Part shown: in pieces, positions 23,641 to 30,144 of the stretch
How the letters are laid out: each line of letters opens with the position of its first letter
Numbering within the stretch: position 1 is the first letter of the stretch
Assembly: GCA_934101605.1 (NCBI GenBank)
Contig: CAKORS010000003.1
Coordinates: forward strand, 1-30,144
From: an uncultured Bacilli bacterium
GTDB taxonomy: Bacteria > Bacillota_I > Bacilli_A > RF39 > UBA660
DNA length: 30,144 nt
Direction of reading: 5' to 3'
Position numbers and translations under genes: made by a program
Notes under the pieces: model-generated
What the model saw: only the letters and a program-made list of their open reading frames with translations
Told to the model about the DNA's origin: nothing
Databases searched by the model: none

Positions 23641-25014
23641 ATGAAGAAGAAATTGTTATATTTTATTATGATATTAAGTGTTTTATTATTACCTGTCTTT
23701 GTTAATGCAGAAGAGTTATCTAGTGATAATAACTTATCTAGTATTACTATAGATGGTTTAGGATTTAATTTTGAATCTGATATTACTAATTATAATGTGA
23801 CAACATATGACTCTAAAGCTACTATAAGAGCTAATTTAAGTAGTAATAAAGCAACTTTTGTTACAGGGTATGAGCCTAGATCTGTTGATCTTGATTATGG
23901 AAATAATATTATTTCTTTAAAGGTTAGAGCAGAGGATGGTTCTATAAAAGTATACACTATTAATATTAATAGATATGATACTAGAAATAATGATGCAAGG
24001 CTTGCTAAGTTAAGTGTTTCTAATGCTAAGTTGTCTCCTCAGTTTAATTCTAATACATCAACTTATACTGCTGTTGTTGATAGTAATGTATCTAGCGTTG
24101 TTATAAGTGCTTCATTAATGAATTTAAAATCATCATTTGTTTCAGGATATGGACCTAGAACTGTTAGTGTTAATACTGGTGTTAATACATATGATATTAA
24201 GATTAAATCTGAAAAGGGAGAAGTTGGAACTTATAGAATAATTATTACAAGACCTAATGTTTCAAATGGTGGAGGAAGTAATACTTCTAATAATAATTCT
24301 AATAATCAAAGTAATCAAAATAATGAGTCACAAGCTCTTTTAAAGAGTTTAACTTTATCAGATGGCAATTTATCTTTTGATAAGAATGTTTTTGAATATA
24401 AAGTTAGTGTTAAAAATAGTGTAAAGAAAATAGATGTTAATGCAGAAGCTTTACAGTCTGATTCTACTATTGTTATAACTGGTGGAGAAGATTTGAAAGT
24501 TGGAGATAATGTTATTGTAATTACAGTTACTTCAGTAGTTGGAGAACAAAAGATATATACAATATATGTAGATAGGGCTCGAACAGATGAAAAATTATCT
24601 AGTAATGGGTATTTAAAATTATTATATATTGAAGGATATGATATTAAATTTAATAAAAAAACATTAAATTATACAGTTAGAATAAAGAATGAAAATAGTT
24701 TAAATATAACTGCTGAAACTGATAATTCTAAGAGTGATCTTAAGATAACTGGTAATGCTAATTTAAAAGATGGAAGTAAGATTAAAATAACTGTTATAAG
24801 TCCAAGTGGAGAAAAAACTATATATACTATAAAAGTTGTTAAGACTGGTGTTTTAGTTAAGAAGATATTATTATCTATTTCTTTATTATTAGTTATTTGT
24901 GCTATAGTTTTAATTATTGTAAATAGAAAGAAGATATTTAAATCTAGAGGAGATAAAAAGCCTAAGATTAAATTAGGTAAGACTATAAGTGCTAATATGT
25001 TGAGTGGAAAATAA
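23641..25014 (+). CDS. Cadherin-like beta-sandwich surface protein with C-terminal membrane anchor
   Basis: 457 aa. Residues 1-24 are a signal peptide (LLLPVFVNAEE). Four repeats of about 85-95 residues of the cadherin-like beta-sandwich type (PF12733-like) follow, each with an opening L..L...x..L.F......Y and a closing G.N.I...V....G....Y.I.I.R: examples are LAKLSVSNAKLSPQFNSNTS and LKSLTLSDGNLSFDKNVFEY. An Asn/Ser-rich linker separates repeats two and three (about 205-232). Near residue 405 a hydrophobic helix (ILLSISLLLVICAIVLIIV) is followed by a basic cytoplasmic tail of about 30 residues with RKK and DKKPKIK. It is thus anchored by the helix, not by a sortase. Preceded by AGGGGAAAGT; a clear promoter is not visible, though TATAGT at about 23615 is possible. 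Likely adhesive or structural at the cell surface. Confidence 0.82.
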   Translation: MKKKLLYFIMILSVLLLPVFVNAEELSSDNNLSSITIDGLGFNFESDITNYNVTTYDSKATIRANLSSNKATFVTGYEPRSVDLDYGNNIISLKVRAEDGSIKVYTININRYDTRNNDARLAKLSVSNAKLSPQFNSNTSTYTAVVDSNVSSVVISASLMNLKSSFVSGYGPRTVSVNTGVNTYDIKIKSEKGEVGTYRIIITRPNVSNGGGSNTSNNNSNNQSNQNNESQALLKSLTLSDGNLSFDKNVFEYKVSVKNSVKKIDVNAEALQSDSTIVITGGEDLKVGDNVIVITVTSVVGEQKIYTIYVDRARTDEKLSSNGYLKLLYIEGYDIKFNKKTLNYTVRIKNENSLNITAETDNSKSDLKITGNANLKDGSKIKITVISPSGEKTIYTIKVVKTGVLVKKILLSISLLLVICAIVLIIVNRKKIFKSRGDKKPKIKLGKTISANMLSGK

Positions 25015-25036
25015 AAATGCTTATTTGGCATTTTTT
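25013..25036 (+). terminator. Terminator over the stop codon of the cadherin-like gene
   Basis: AAAAATGC (25013-25020), seven-base loop, GCATTTTT (25028-25035), further T. The first arm begins within the TAA stop. Confidence 0.8.
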
Positions 25037-25039
25037 ATT

Positions 25040-25068
25040 TTGAAAAAGTTTAATTTTTATGATATAAT
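25040..25068 (+). promoter_or_regulatory. Promoter of recG
   Basis: TTGAAA (25040-25045), 17-base spacer, TATAAT (25063-25068) with TGA before it, so also an extended -10. Transcription from about 25075 excludes the upstream in-frame codons from translation and fixes the recG start at or after 25088. Confidence 0.72.
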
Positions 25069-25090
25069 ATGGGAGATTACAAAGGACGTG

Positions 25091-27088
25091 GTGACGGTGA
25101 TAGGTGTTGATAAAGTAAAGGGTGTTGGTCCTAAAAGTTCAATGATACTTAATAAAATGAATATTAATACTGTGATGGATTTAGTTTCACATTATCCTTA
25201 TAGATATGATGTTATAAAAAAGAGTGATTTAAGTATTGCAGAAGAGGATGAAAAAGTTATAATAGATGGAAAAATAGATTCTGTTCCCATTTTACTTAGA
25301 CTTAAGGGTAATTTAAATAAAATGAATTTAAGAGTAGTTACTACTGATAAGATGGTTGTTGGGGTTTCTATATTTAATAGAGCTTTTTTAAAGAAAAATT
25401 TAACTGTAGGAACTAATATTACTGTTTTTGGTGTATTTAAGAAGAGTAAAAATATTATTATGGCTTCTGATATAAGACTTGGTCTTCTTCCTAGAGGTGA
25501 GAAAATAGAAGCTGTATATCATGGAACAGTTGGTATGACTTCTAAGAATATATCTAGTTATATTAATACTGCTTTAATGCAATATGGAAATGATTTAATT
25601 GATTATATTCCTAATAGTATTACTTTAAAATATGATTTTTTAAATAAGAAAACTGCTTTAAATATTGTTCATAATCCTACTACTAAAGAGAAACTTGAGA
25701 TTGCTACTAATAGACTTAAATATGAAGAGTTATTTCAATTTATGACCAGAATTAATTATCTTAAGATTAAGAATAAAAGTGTTAAAAATGGATTAGAGAA
25801 AAATATTGATACTAATACTTTAGAGGATATAATAAATTCTTTACCTTATAGTTTAACTAAAGATCAAAAAGATGTTTTAAATGATATATTAGAAGATTTA
25901 AAAAAACCTAGAAGAATGAATAGATTATTACAGGGAGATGTTGGAAGTGGAAAAACTGTTGTATCTATTCTTGCTATGTATGCTAATTATTTAGCTGGTT
26001 ATCAAGGAGCTTTAATGGTTCCTACTGAAATACTTGCTATGCAACATTTATCTACACTTAAAAGTATTTTAGCTAATACTAATGTTAGAGTAGAACTTCT
26101 TACAGGAAGTTTAAGAAAATCTAAAAAAGATGAAATAAGAGAGAAATTAAAGAATGGAGAAATTGATATAGTTGTAGGAACTCATGCTTTAATTCAAGAA
26201 GATGTTTGTTATAGTAATTTAGGACTTGTTGTAACTGATGAACAACATAGATTTGGAGTTTTACAAAGAACTAATTTAAATAATAAGGGGTTAAAACCCG
26301 ATGTTTTATATATGAGTGCTACTCCTATACCAAGAACTTATGCTCTTACTATATATGGAGATATGGATGTTTCTACTATTAAAACTTTACCTAATGGAAG
26401 AAAACCTATTAAAACTTATTTAAAAAATAGTAGTGAAATAAAAGATGTATTATATATGATGTATGAAGAATTAAAGATGAAGCATCAAATTTATGTTATT
26501 TCACCTTTAATTTCTGAATCTTCTTCTATGGATCTTAATACTACTATGGAACTTAAAGAAAAGATGAAAATAGCTTTTAAAGATAAGTATAAAGTTGGGG
26601 TAGTTCATGGAAAGATGCCTCAAGTAGAAAAAGATCGTGCTATGAAGTTATTTAAAGATGGAGATACTGATATTTTGATTAGTACTACTGTTATAGAAGT
26701 TGGAGTAGATGTTCCTAATACTACAATGATAGTTATATTTGATGCTGATAGATTTGGTCTTTCAACACTTCATCAATTAAGAGGAAGAGTAGGAAGAAAT
26801 GATTTTGAATCAAAATGTGTTTTAATTAGTGATCATGAAGCTAAAAGACTTAAAGTAATGGAAAATACTAGTGATGGATTTTTAATAAGTGAAGAGGACT
26901 TTAAATTAAGAGGACATGGGGATTTATTTGGGACAAAACAAAGTGGTGATATGTCATTTAAGATTGCTAATATAAAACAAGATTATGAACTTTTATTGAA
27001 AGCTAAAGAGGATTCATATAATTTCTTACTTAGTGATCAAGATGAAGAACTTAAAAAACTTATTATTGGGGATATTAAAGAAGGATAA
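25091..27088 (+). CDS. recG: ATP-dependent DNA helicase RecG
   Basis: RecG remodels stalled replication forks and branch-migrates Holliday junctions. From GTG 25091 the product is 665 aa (family about 680). The wedge domain opens with VDKVKGVGPKSS (helix-hairpin-helix-like) and the OB fold follows. Helicase motifs: Q-type LTKDQKDVLNDILEDL, Walker A GDVGSGKTVV, DEQHRFGV (the DEAH box, DEQH here), YMSATPIPRTYALT, VVHGKMPQ, and LRGRVGRNDFESKC. The C-terminus DEELKKLIIGDI is normal. The reading frame extends back to 25004, but the promoter lies at 25040-25068, so that part is untranslated. Among GTG 25088, 25091 and 25097, 25091 is four bases from AAAGGA (25081-25086) and fits best; 25097 is possible. 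Confidence 0.95.
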   Translation: MTVIGVDKVKGVGPKSSMILNKMNINTVMDLVSHYPYRYDVIKKSDLSIAEEDEKVIIDGKIDSVPILLRLKGNLNKMNLRVVTTDKMVVGVSIFNRAFLKKNLTVGTNITVFGVFKKSKNIIMASDIRLGLLPRGEKIEAVYHGTVGMTSKNISSYINTALMQYGNDLIDYIPNSITLKYDFLNKKTALNIVHNPTTKEKLEIATNRLKYEELFQFMTRINYLKIKNKSVKNGLEKNIDTNTLEDIINSLPYSLTKDQKDVLNDILEDLKKPRRMNRLLQGDVGSGKTVVSILAMYANYLAGYQGALMVPTEILAMQHLSTLKSILANTNVRVELLTGSLRKSKKDEIREKLKNGEIDIVVGTHALIQEDVCYSNLGLVVTDEQHRFGVLQRTNLNNKGLKPDVLYMSATPIPRTYALTIYGDMDVSTIKTLPNGRKPIKTYLKNSSEIKDVLYMMYEELKMKHQIYVISPLISESSSMDLNTTMELKEKMKIAFKDKYKVGVVHGKMPQVEKDRAMKLFKDGDTDILISTTVIEVGVDVPNTTMIVIFDADRFGLSTLHQLRGRVGRNDFESKCVLISDHEAKRLKVMENTSDGFLISEEDFKLRGHGDLFGTKQSGDMSFKIANIKQDYELLLKAKEDSYNFLLSDQDEELKKLIIGDIKEG

Positions 27089-27109
27089 TCTTTACAGATT
27101 ATCCTTTTT
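27081..27109 (+). terminator. Terminator over the recG stop codon
   Basis: Perfect 10-pair stem AAGGATAATC (27081-27090) / GATTATCCTT (27097-27106), loop TTTACA, T to 27109. The stop codon 27086-27088 is inside the first arm. Confidence 0.85.
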
Positions 27110-27119
27110 ATGATATAAT
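27091..27119 (+). promoter_or_regulatory. Promoter of the 347-aa orphan, with its -35 in the recG terminator loop
   Basis: TTTACA (27091-27096, exactly the terminator loop), 17-base spacer, TATAAT (27114-27119) preceded by TGA. Leader about 18 nt with AAAGGGTGAGG as ribosome-binding site. Confidence 0.65.
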
Positions 27120-27143
27120 GTAAGCGTTTTAAAGGGTGAGGTT

Positions 27144-28187
27144 ATGAATTGTAAGTTAAGAAGTGACGATATGCGTTATTTATATAAAATAACACGTAGA
27201 GAAGCCGTTAAAAAGATTACTTATGAAAGAATAGAAAAAGAAAATTTTTATGACGAAGATGAAAAACAAAAAAGATACGCGGAATATAAATATTTTAATT
27301 GGGGATATATGGATGCTTTTTCTAAAGAGATGCTAAGATCTTTTTTTGGAGATGCTTATAAAGATTATAAAAAGAATAGAGAGTTGTTTTTTGGATATTT
27401 AGATATGAATATTTTAGAGTCTCTTTATAATGGAATTTGTGTTTTTAATAATAAAAAATATTTTTCTATAGCGGATGATATTAGTATGTTTGATAGTGAA
27501 GTTAAAGAAAGATATATTTTATTAGGGGCTAAGACAGGGGCTATTTTAAAAGATCAGTTTAAAAAGAAGAATCATATGTTACCTAATACATATTATAATA
27601 AATTGCTGGATAATAAAATTAAAAGAGTAGATTATAAAGATGTTTCTATTAATTTAGATGTAAATAAAGATATAATTGATAATTTTGATAAGAAAGTAGA
27701 TACTTTAAATAATTCTTTTAAATCTTTATTAGAGAAACGTGAAAAGTTAGATTCTTTAAAGAAATCTATTACTGGTTTTATGATTTCAGCTTTTGGAAAT
27801 AAGAAGGGATATGGAGAGTTATTAGGACTTATAAATGATACTTTTTATGGTATGAGTAATTCTTCTTTAATAGATAATATGAAAAAAGAAGGAATTAAGG
27901 TTCCTAATAATTCTTTAAATAACGTATTTAATGATAATCATGTTAACTATAAGATTGCAATGTTATCTTTAATAGATAGTTATATAAATGATCCTTCATC
28001 TTTATTAAGTGATGAAAGGGATGTTAGATTATTTACTATTAAGCTTGCAAGTTATGCAAGATATAAATTCGATGATTTATTTAAGGAAAGTCCGTATGAT
28101 AATCTAATAAATTCTAAAAGAACTAGTAATTTTACTCAAGATATTTATCAAATGACTTTAGATGATTTTACAAGAAAGAGAAAATAG
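27144..28187 (+). CDS. Hypothetical protein, 347 aa
   Basis: I do not recognise this protein. It is cytoplasmic by appearance: no signal peptide, no membrane helix, strongly charged (Lys, Asp, Asn). The first 60 residues are basic and helical (YKITRREAVKKITYERIEKE), followed by an aromatic-rich stretch (YKYFNWGYMDAFSKEMLRSF). Residues about 165-210 are a probable coiled coil (VDTLNNSFKSLLEKREKLD), then FGNKKGYGELLGLINDTFYG, and a basic tail (DDFTRKRK). Only one or two Cys. Codon use matches neighbours, so it is not obviously recent. It has its own strong promoter and terminator, so its position between recG and yqeG says little. The start is supported by GGGTGAGG. Confidence 0.82.
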   Translation: MNCKLRSDDMRYLYKITRREAVKKITYERIEKENFYDEDEKQKRYAEYKYFNWGYMDAFSKEMLRSFFGDAYKDYKKNRELFFGYLDMNILESLYNGICVFNNKKYFSIADDISMFDSEVKERYILLGAKTGAILKDQFKKKNHMLPNTYYNKLLDNKIKRVDYKDVSINLDVNKDIIDNFDKKVDTLNNSFKSLLEKREKLDSLKKSITGFMISAFGNKKGYGELLGLINDTFYGMSNSSLIDNMKKEGIKVPNNSLNNVFNDNHVNYKIAMLSLIDSYINDPSSLLSDERDVRLFTIKLASYARYKFDDLFKESPYDNLINSKRTSNFTQDIYQMTLDDFTRKRK

Positions 28188-28207
28188 AAGCTGATATTCT
28201 ATTTTTT
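28181..28207 (+). terminator. Terminator over the stop codon of the 347-aa orphan
   Basis: AAAATAGAA (28181-28189) / TTCTATTTT (28197-28205), seven-base loop, T to 28207. The TAG stop (28185-28187) is in the first arm. Confidence 0.82.
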
Positions 28208-28216
28208 CTTTATTTG

Positions 28217-28225
28217 TGGTATTAT
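28217..28225 (+). promoter_or_regulatory. Extended -10 promoter of yqeG
   Basis: TG-G-TATTAT, no good -35. GGTGAT at 28232-28237 lies right at the predicted transcript start, leaving a leader of about 9 nt before ATG 28241. Confidence 0.45.
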
Positions 28226-28240
28226 ATATATGGTGATATT

Positions 28241-28762
28241 ATGAGTAATTTTTTACCTAATATGTATTTTAATAGTATTTATGATATAAATTATAAGAAA
28301 TTAAAGGATTTAGGAATTAATACTTTAGTATATGATTTTGATAATACAATAGTAGAAAAAGGTAATTATAAAGTTTCAAAAAAATTAAAAGATTTATTTA
28401 AGAAATTATCAAAAGATTTTAATATATTAATTTTATCTAATACTTTTAATGAAGAGAAGATAGGTAAGTTTTCTAAAGAATGTAAGGTTTCTTTTGTTAT
28501 GAGAGGATTAAAGCCTTTAAGACATGGTTTTAAAAAAATACTTAAAATTTCTTCTTGTAAGAGTGATGATTTATGTATGATAGGAGATCAACTTATTACT
28601 GATGTATATGGAGGTAATAAGATGCATTTTACTACTGTTTTAGTAAATGGTATAAATAATGATGAACTTTCTATTACTAAGTTTAATAGAAAGTTAGAGG
28701 GGTTTATTATAAAAAAACTTAATAAGAAGTATGGTTTTGAAAGGAATAAGTTTTATGATTAA
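28241..28762 (+). CDS. yqeG: YqeG family HAD-type phosphatase
   Basis: 173-aa member of the YqeG group of HAD phosphatases (subclass IIIA), usually next to yqeH in Firmicutes. Motif I YDFDNTIVEKG (nucleophile and acid/base Asp), motif II ILSNTFNE, motif III Lys in RGLKPLRHGFKK, motif IV GDQLITDVYGGN. The substrate is unknown. I chose ATG 28241, with GGTGAT four bases before; the GTG at 28214 lies upstream of the predicted transcript start. Overlaps yqeH by eight bases, as in a coupled pair; in B. subtilis the pair continues with aroE, yqeI, nadD and yqeK, which are absent here. Confidence 0.93.
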   Translation: MSNFLPNMYFNSIYDINYKKLKDLGINTLVYDFDNTIVEKGNYKVSKKLKDLFKKLSKDFNILILSNTFNEEKIGKFSKECKVSFVMRGLKPLRHGFKKILKISSCKSDDLCMIGDQLITDVYGGNKMHFTTVLVNGINNDELSITKFNRKLEGFIIKKLNKKYGFERNKFYD

Positions 28763-29753
28763 GAAGTGTTTAGGATGTGGAGTAGAACTTCAAGATAATA
28801 ATGTTTTATTAGAGGGTTATACTAATACTTTGACTAATGATTTTTGTATGCGTTGTTTTAAGATGAGAAATTATGGTGATTATGAATTTGTTATGAAAGA
28901 TAATCAAGAATATAAAGATATATTAGCTCAAGTTGGTAAGACTAAATCTTTAGTATTATATGTTATGGATATAATGGAACTTCCTCGTGATATTAATGAT
29001 GTTTTAAAATATCTTAAAACTAATAAGACTATTTTAGTTTTAAATAAAAGGGATACTTTACCTAGTGATATAAATGATGATAAGTTTTTAAGTTATTATG
29101 ATAAAGATCAATTAAAGCTTTTAGATATAGTGATGGTTAGTTCATCAAATAATTATAATTTAGATGCTTTAATGAAACTTATAAGAAAACATAAAACTCC
29201 AAATGTATATGTAGTAGGATCTACTAATGCTGGAAAGTCAAGTTTAATAAATAAAATAGTAGATAATTATTCTTTATCTACTTCTACTATAACTATATCT
29301 CCAATGCCTTCGACTACTTTAAGTGATATAAAAATAAAATTAAAAGATTTTACTTTAGTAGATACTCCTGGTTTAGTAGATGATGGTAATATATTAAATT
29401 ATTTATCAGTGGAAGATATAAAACATGTTCAAATAAAAAAAGAAATAAAGCCAAGAACTTATCAAATGAGACCTGGAGAAGCTTTAATAATAGATAAATA
29501 TTTAAGAATTGATTATGAAAATGGTGAAGAAAATAGTTTTACTTTATTTATTTCTAATGATTTAGATGTAAAAAGAATAAGATCTAAAAGAAATGATAAG
29601 TTGAAGGATTTAGCATCAACTGATGTTGATTTTAAATTTAGAAAAGATATTGTTATTAATGGGCTTGGTTTTGTTAAGACTATGTATGAAGGTAGTGTAA
29701 AAGTTTATTGTAATAAAGATATAGAAATATTTACTAGAAAGAGTTTAATTTAA
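28755..29753 (+). CDS. yqeH: Ribosome biogenesis GTPase YqeH
   Basis: YqeH is a circularly permuted GTPase needed for 30S subunit assembly. From ATG 28755 the product is 332 aa (366 in B. subtilis). An N-terminal zinc finger (CLGCGVELQ...FCMRCFKMRNYGD) precedes the permuted G motifs: G4 LNKRDTLP, G5 SSSNNYNLD, then G1 GSTNAGKSSLINKI, G2 MPSTTLSDIK and G3 DTPGLVDDG, followed by the C-terminal domain. AAAGGA (28740-28745) supports this start; the GTG at 28731 inside yqeG adds residues before the zinc finger that homologues lack. Zinc-finger cysteines are all present. Last gene of a two-gene unit. Confidence 0.95.
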   Translation: MIKKCLGCGVELQDNNVLLEGYTNTLTNDFCMRCFKMRNYGDYEFVMKDNQEYKDILAQVGKTKSLVLYVMDIMELPRDINDVLKYLKTNKTILVLNKRDTLPSDINDDKFLSYYDKDQLKLLDIVMVSSSNNYNLDALMKLIRKHKTPNVYVVGSTNAGKSSLINKIVDNYSLSTSTITISPMPSTTLSDIKIKLKDFTLVDTPGLVDDGNILNYLSVEDIKHVQIKKEIKPRTYQMRPGEALIIDKYLRIDYENGEENSFTLFISNDLDVKRIRSKRNDKLKDLASTDVDFKFRKDIVINGLGFVKTMYEGSVKVYCNKDIEIFTRKSLI

Positions 29754-29769
29754 GGCATTATGCCTTTTT
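29752..29769 (+). terminator. Terminator over the yqeH stop codon
   Basis: AAGGCA (29752-29757), loop TTA, TGCCTT (29761-29766), T to 29769. It sits between convergent genes. The - strand T tract is weaker, so it mainly serves yqeH. Confidence 0.7.
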
Positions 29770-30144
29770 ATTTGTATATTTTTTTAAGACCTATCATATT
29801 ATTTGGTTTATCTATAAATATGTTTATAGATGGTGGAAAATAAGAAAAAAGAGTAAAGATTAAGTATGTTATTATAATTAGAATTATTGATAGTTTATTT
29901 AAGTTTTTCTTTGGTTTTATTTTTTCTTTAAATATATTACTAATTATAATTGTTATACTATAAAGTGTAAGTGTTACAACTAGGTTTTCTCCAAATATAT
30001 AGTAGATTGGTAAGTATATTATTAAAAATATTATGATATTAAATATTGATGTTATGTAAAAACTAAAGATATTTGGTTTTTCTTTGGTAAATAATGTTTT
30101 TAATATTAATAAAAGTATATATGATGAGAATATTAATTTTATAT
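29768..30144 (-). CDS. Multi-pass membrane protein, C-terminal part only (DUF6512-like)
   Basis: The - strand is open from the window's right edge to a TAA at 29768-29770, giving 124 residues with the start outside the window. It lacks an early start codon here. The sequence has a short N-side segment, then three hydrophobic segments: FYITSIFNIIIFLIIYLPIY, LVVTLTLYSITIIISNIF, and LSIILIIITYLIFTLFSYF. A FSYFPPSINIFID-x-P-x-N-x-x-I-G-L ending resembles, by eye, the F-T-Y-x-P-P-x-x-x-L-F-x-D-P...Y-G-I ending of DUF6512-type small membrane proteins; this is a weak guess. A-rich codons for Ile and Leu and the lack of stops over 375 bases in such AT-rich DNA argue that it is real. Convergent with yqeH. 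Confidence 0.75.
   Translation of the reverse strand, partial: IKLIFSSYILLLILKTLFTKEKPNIFSFYITSIFNIIIFLIIYLPIYYIFGENLVVTLTLYSITIIISNIFKEKIKPKKNLNKLSIILIIITYLIFTLFSYFPPSINIFIDKPNNMIGLKKIYK

Noticed and set aside
25004..25090. N-terminal extension of recG read from ATG 25004
   Set aside because: The stretch overlaps the previous gene's end, its terminator and the recG promoter at 25040-25068, and it has no homology to RecG.
1..30144. CRISPR array, prophage, insertion sequence or tRNA/rRNA gene
   Set aside because: No regularly spaced repeats, no transposase, integrase or phage genes, and no tRNA cloverleaf or rRNA motif were seen on either strand.

Overview
The window is a very AT-rich, densely packed stretch of what looks like the chromosome of an uncultured low-GC Firmicute. 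The best guess is a gut-type member of the Bacilli near the RF39/RFN20/Erysipelotrichia-like lineages. This rests on the extreme A/T third-position codon bias, Bacillus-like gene pairs (spoVID-ysxE, yqeG-yqeH), cell-wall and division genes (murE-type, murF, ezrA), and an anaerobe's pyruvate:ferredoxin oxidoreductase. The taxonomic placement is inference. Nearly all genes are on the + strand; a 71-aa membrane protein, a small RNA and a partial membrane protein at the right end are on the - strand.

Layout. (1) 1-2974: a MurE2-like ligase cut by the window edge, murF (apparently starting at an AUU codon) and queH, tightly coupled. (2) 3045-6582: ezrA, then a secreted protein with an EF-hand-like loop, paired-Cys repeats and a C-terminal NPKTG/TM/basic-tail signal. 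(3) 6692-10558: lon, then a very short spoVID and a ysxE/CotS-like gene, a spore-coat pair that suggests a present or ancestral sporulation pathway. (4) 10538-13829: a small - strand membrane protein, a Cys-rich orphan, ligA, and a type IV prepilin-like gene translationally coupled to ligA. (5) 13905-19938: the main accessory region, six consecutive genes whose products carry TasA/camelysin-type N-termini. Two of them end in BspA-like leucine-rich modules with a common C-terminal signature; one also has a Cna-B-like domain. It reads as a dedicated surface-fibre/adhesin locus. No SipW-type peptidase is in view. (6) 19997-23356: PFOR. (7) 23380-23527: an intergenic region with a consensus - strand promoter, three hairpins and a strong intrinsic terminator, a strong candidate for an unannotated small RNA. 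(8) 23641-30144: a cadherin-like beta-sandwich surface protein, recG, an orphan, yqeG-yqeH and a - strand membrane protein running off the window.

Regulatory architecture is compact. Several terminator stems include the stop codon of the gene they end. At two junctions the -35 box of the next gene lies in the terminator loop of the previous one. Several promoters predict 5' leaders of only about 9-17 nt, with the ribosome-binding site almost at the 5' end. The most unusual items are the - strand small RNA, the TasA/LRR locus with compositionally distinct inserts, the AUU start of murF, the NPKTG protein, and the Cys-rich orphan at 10820.
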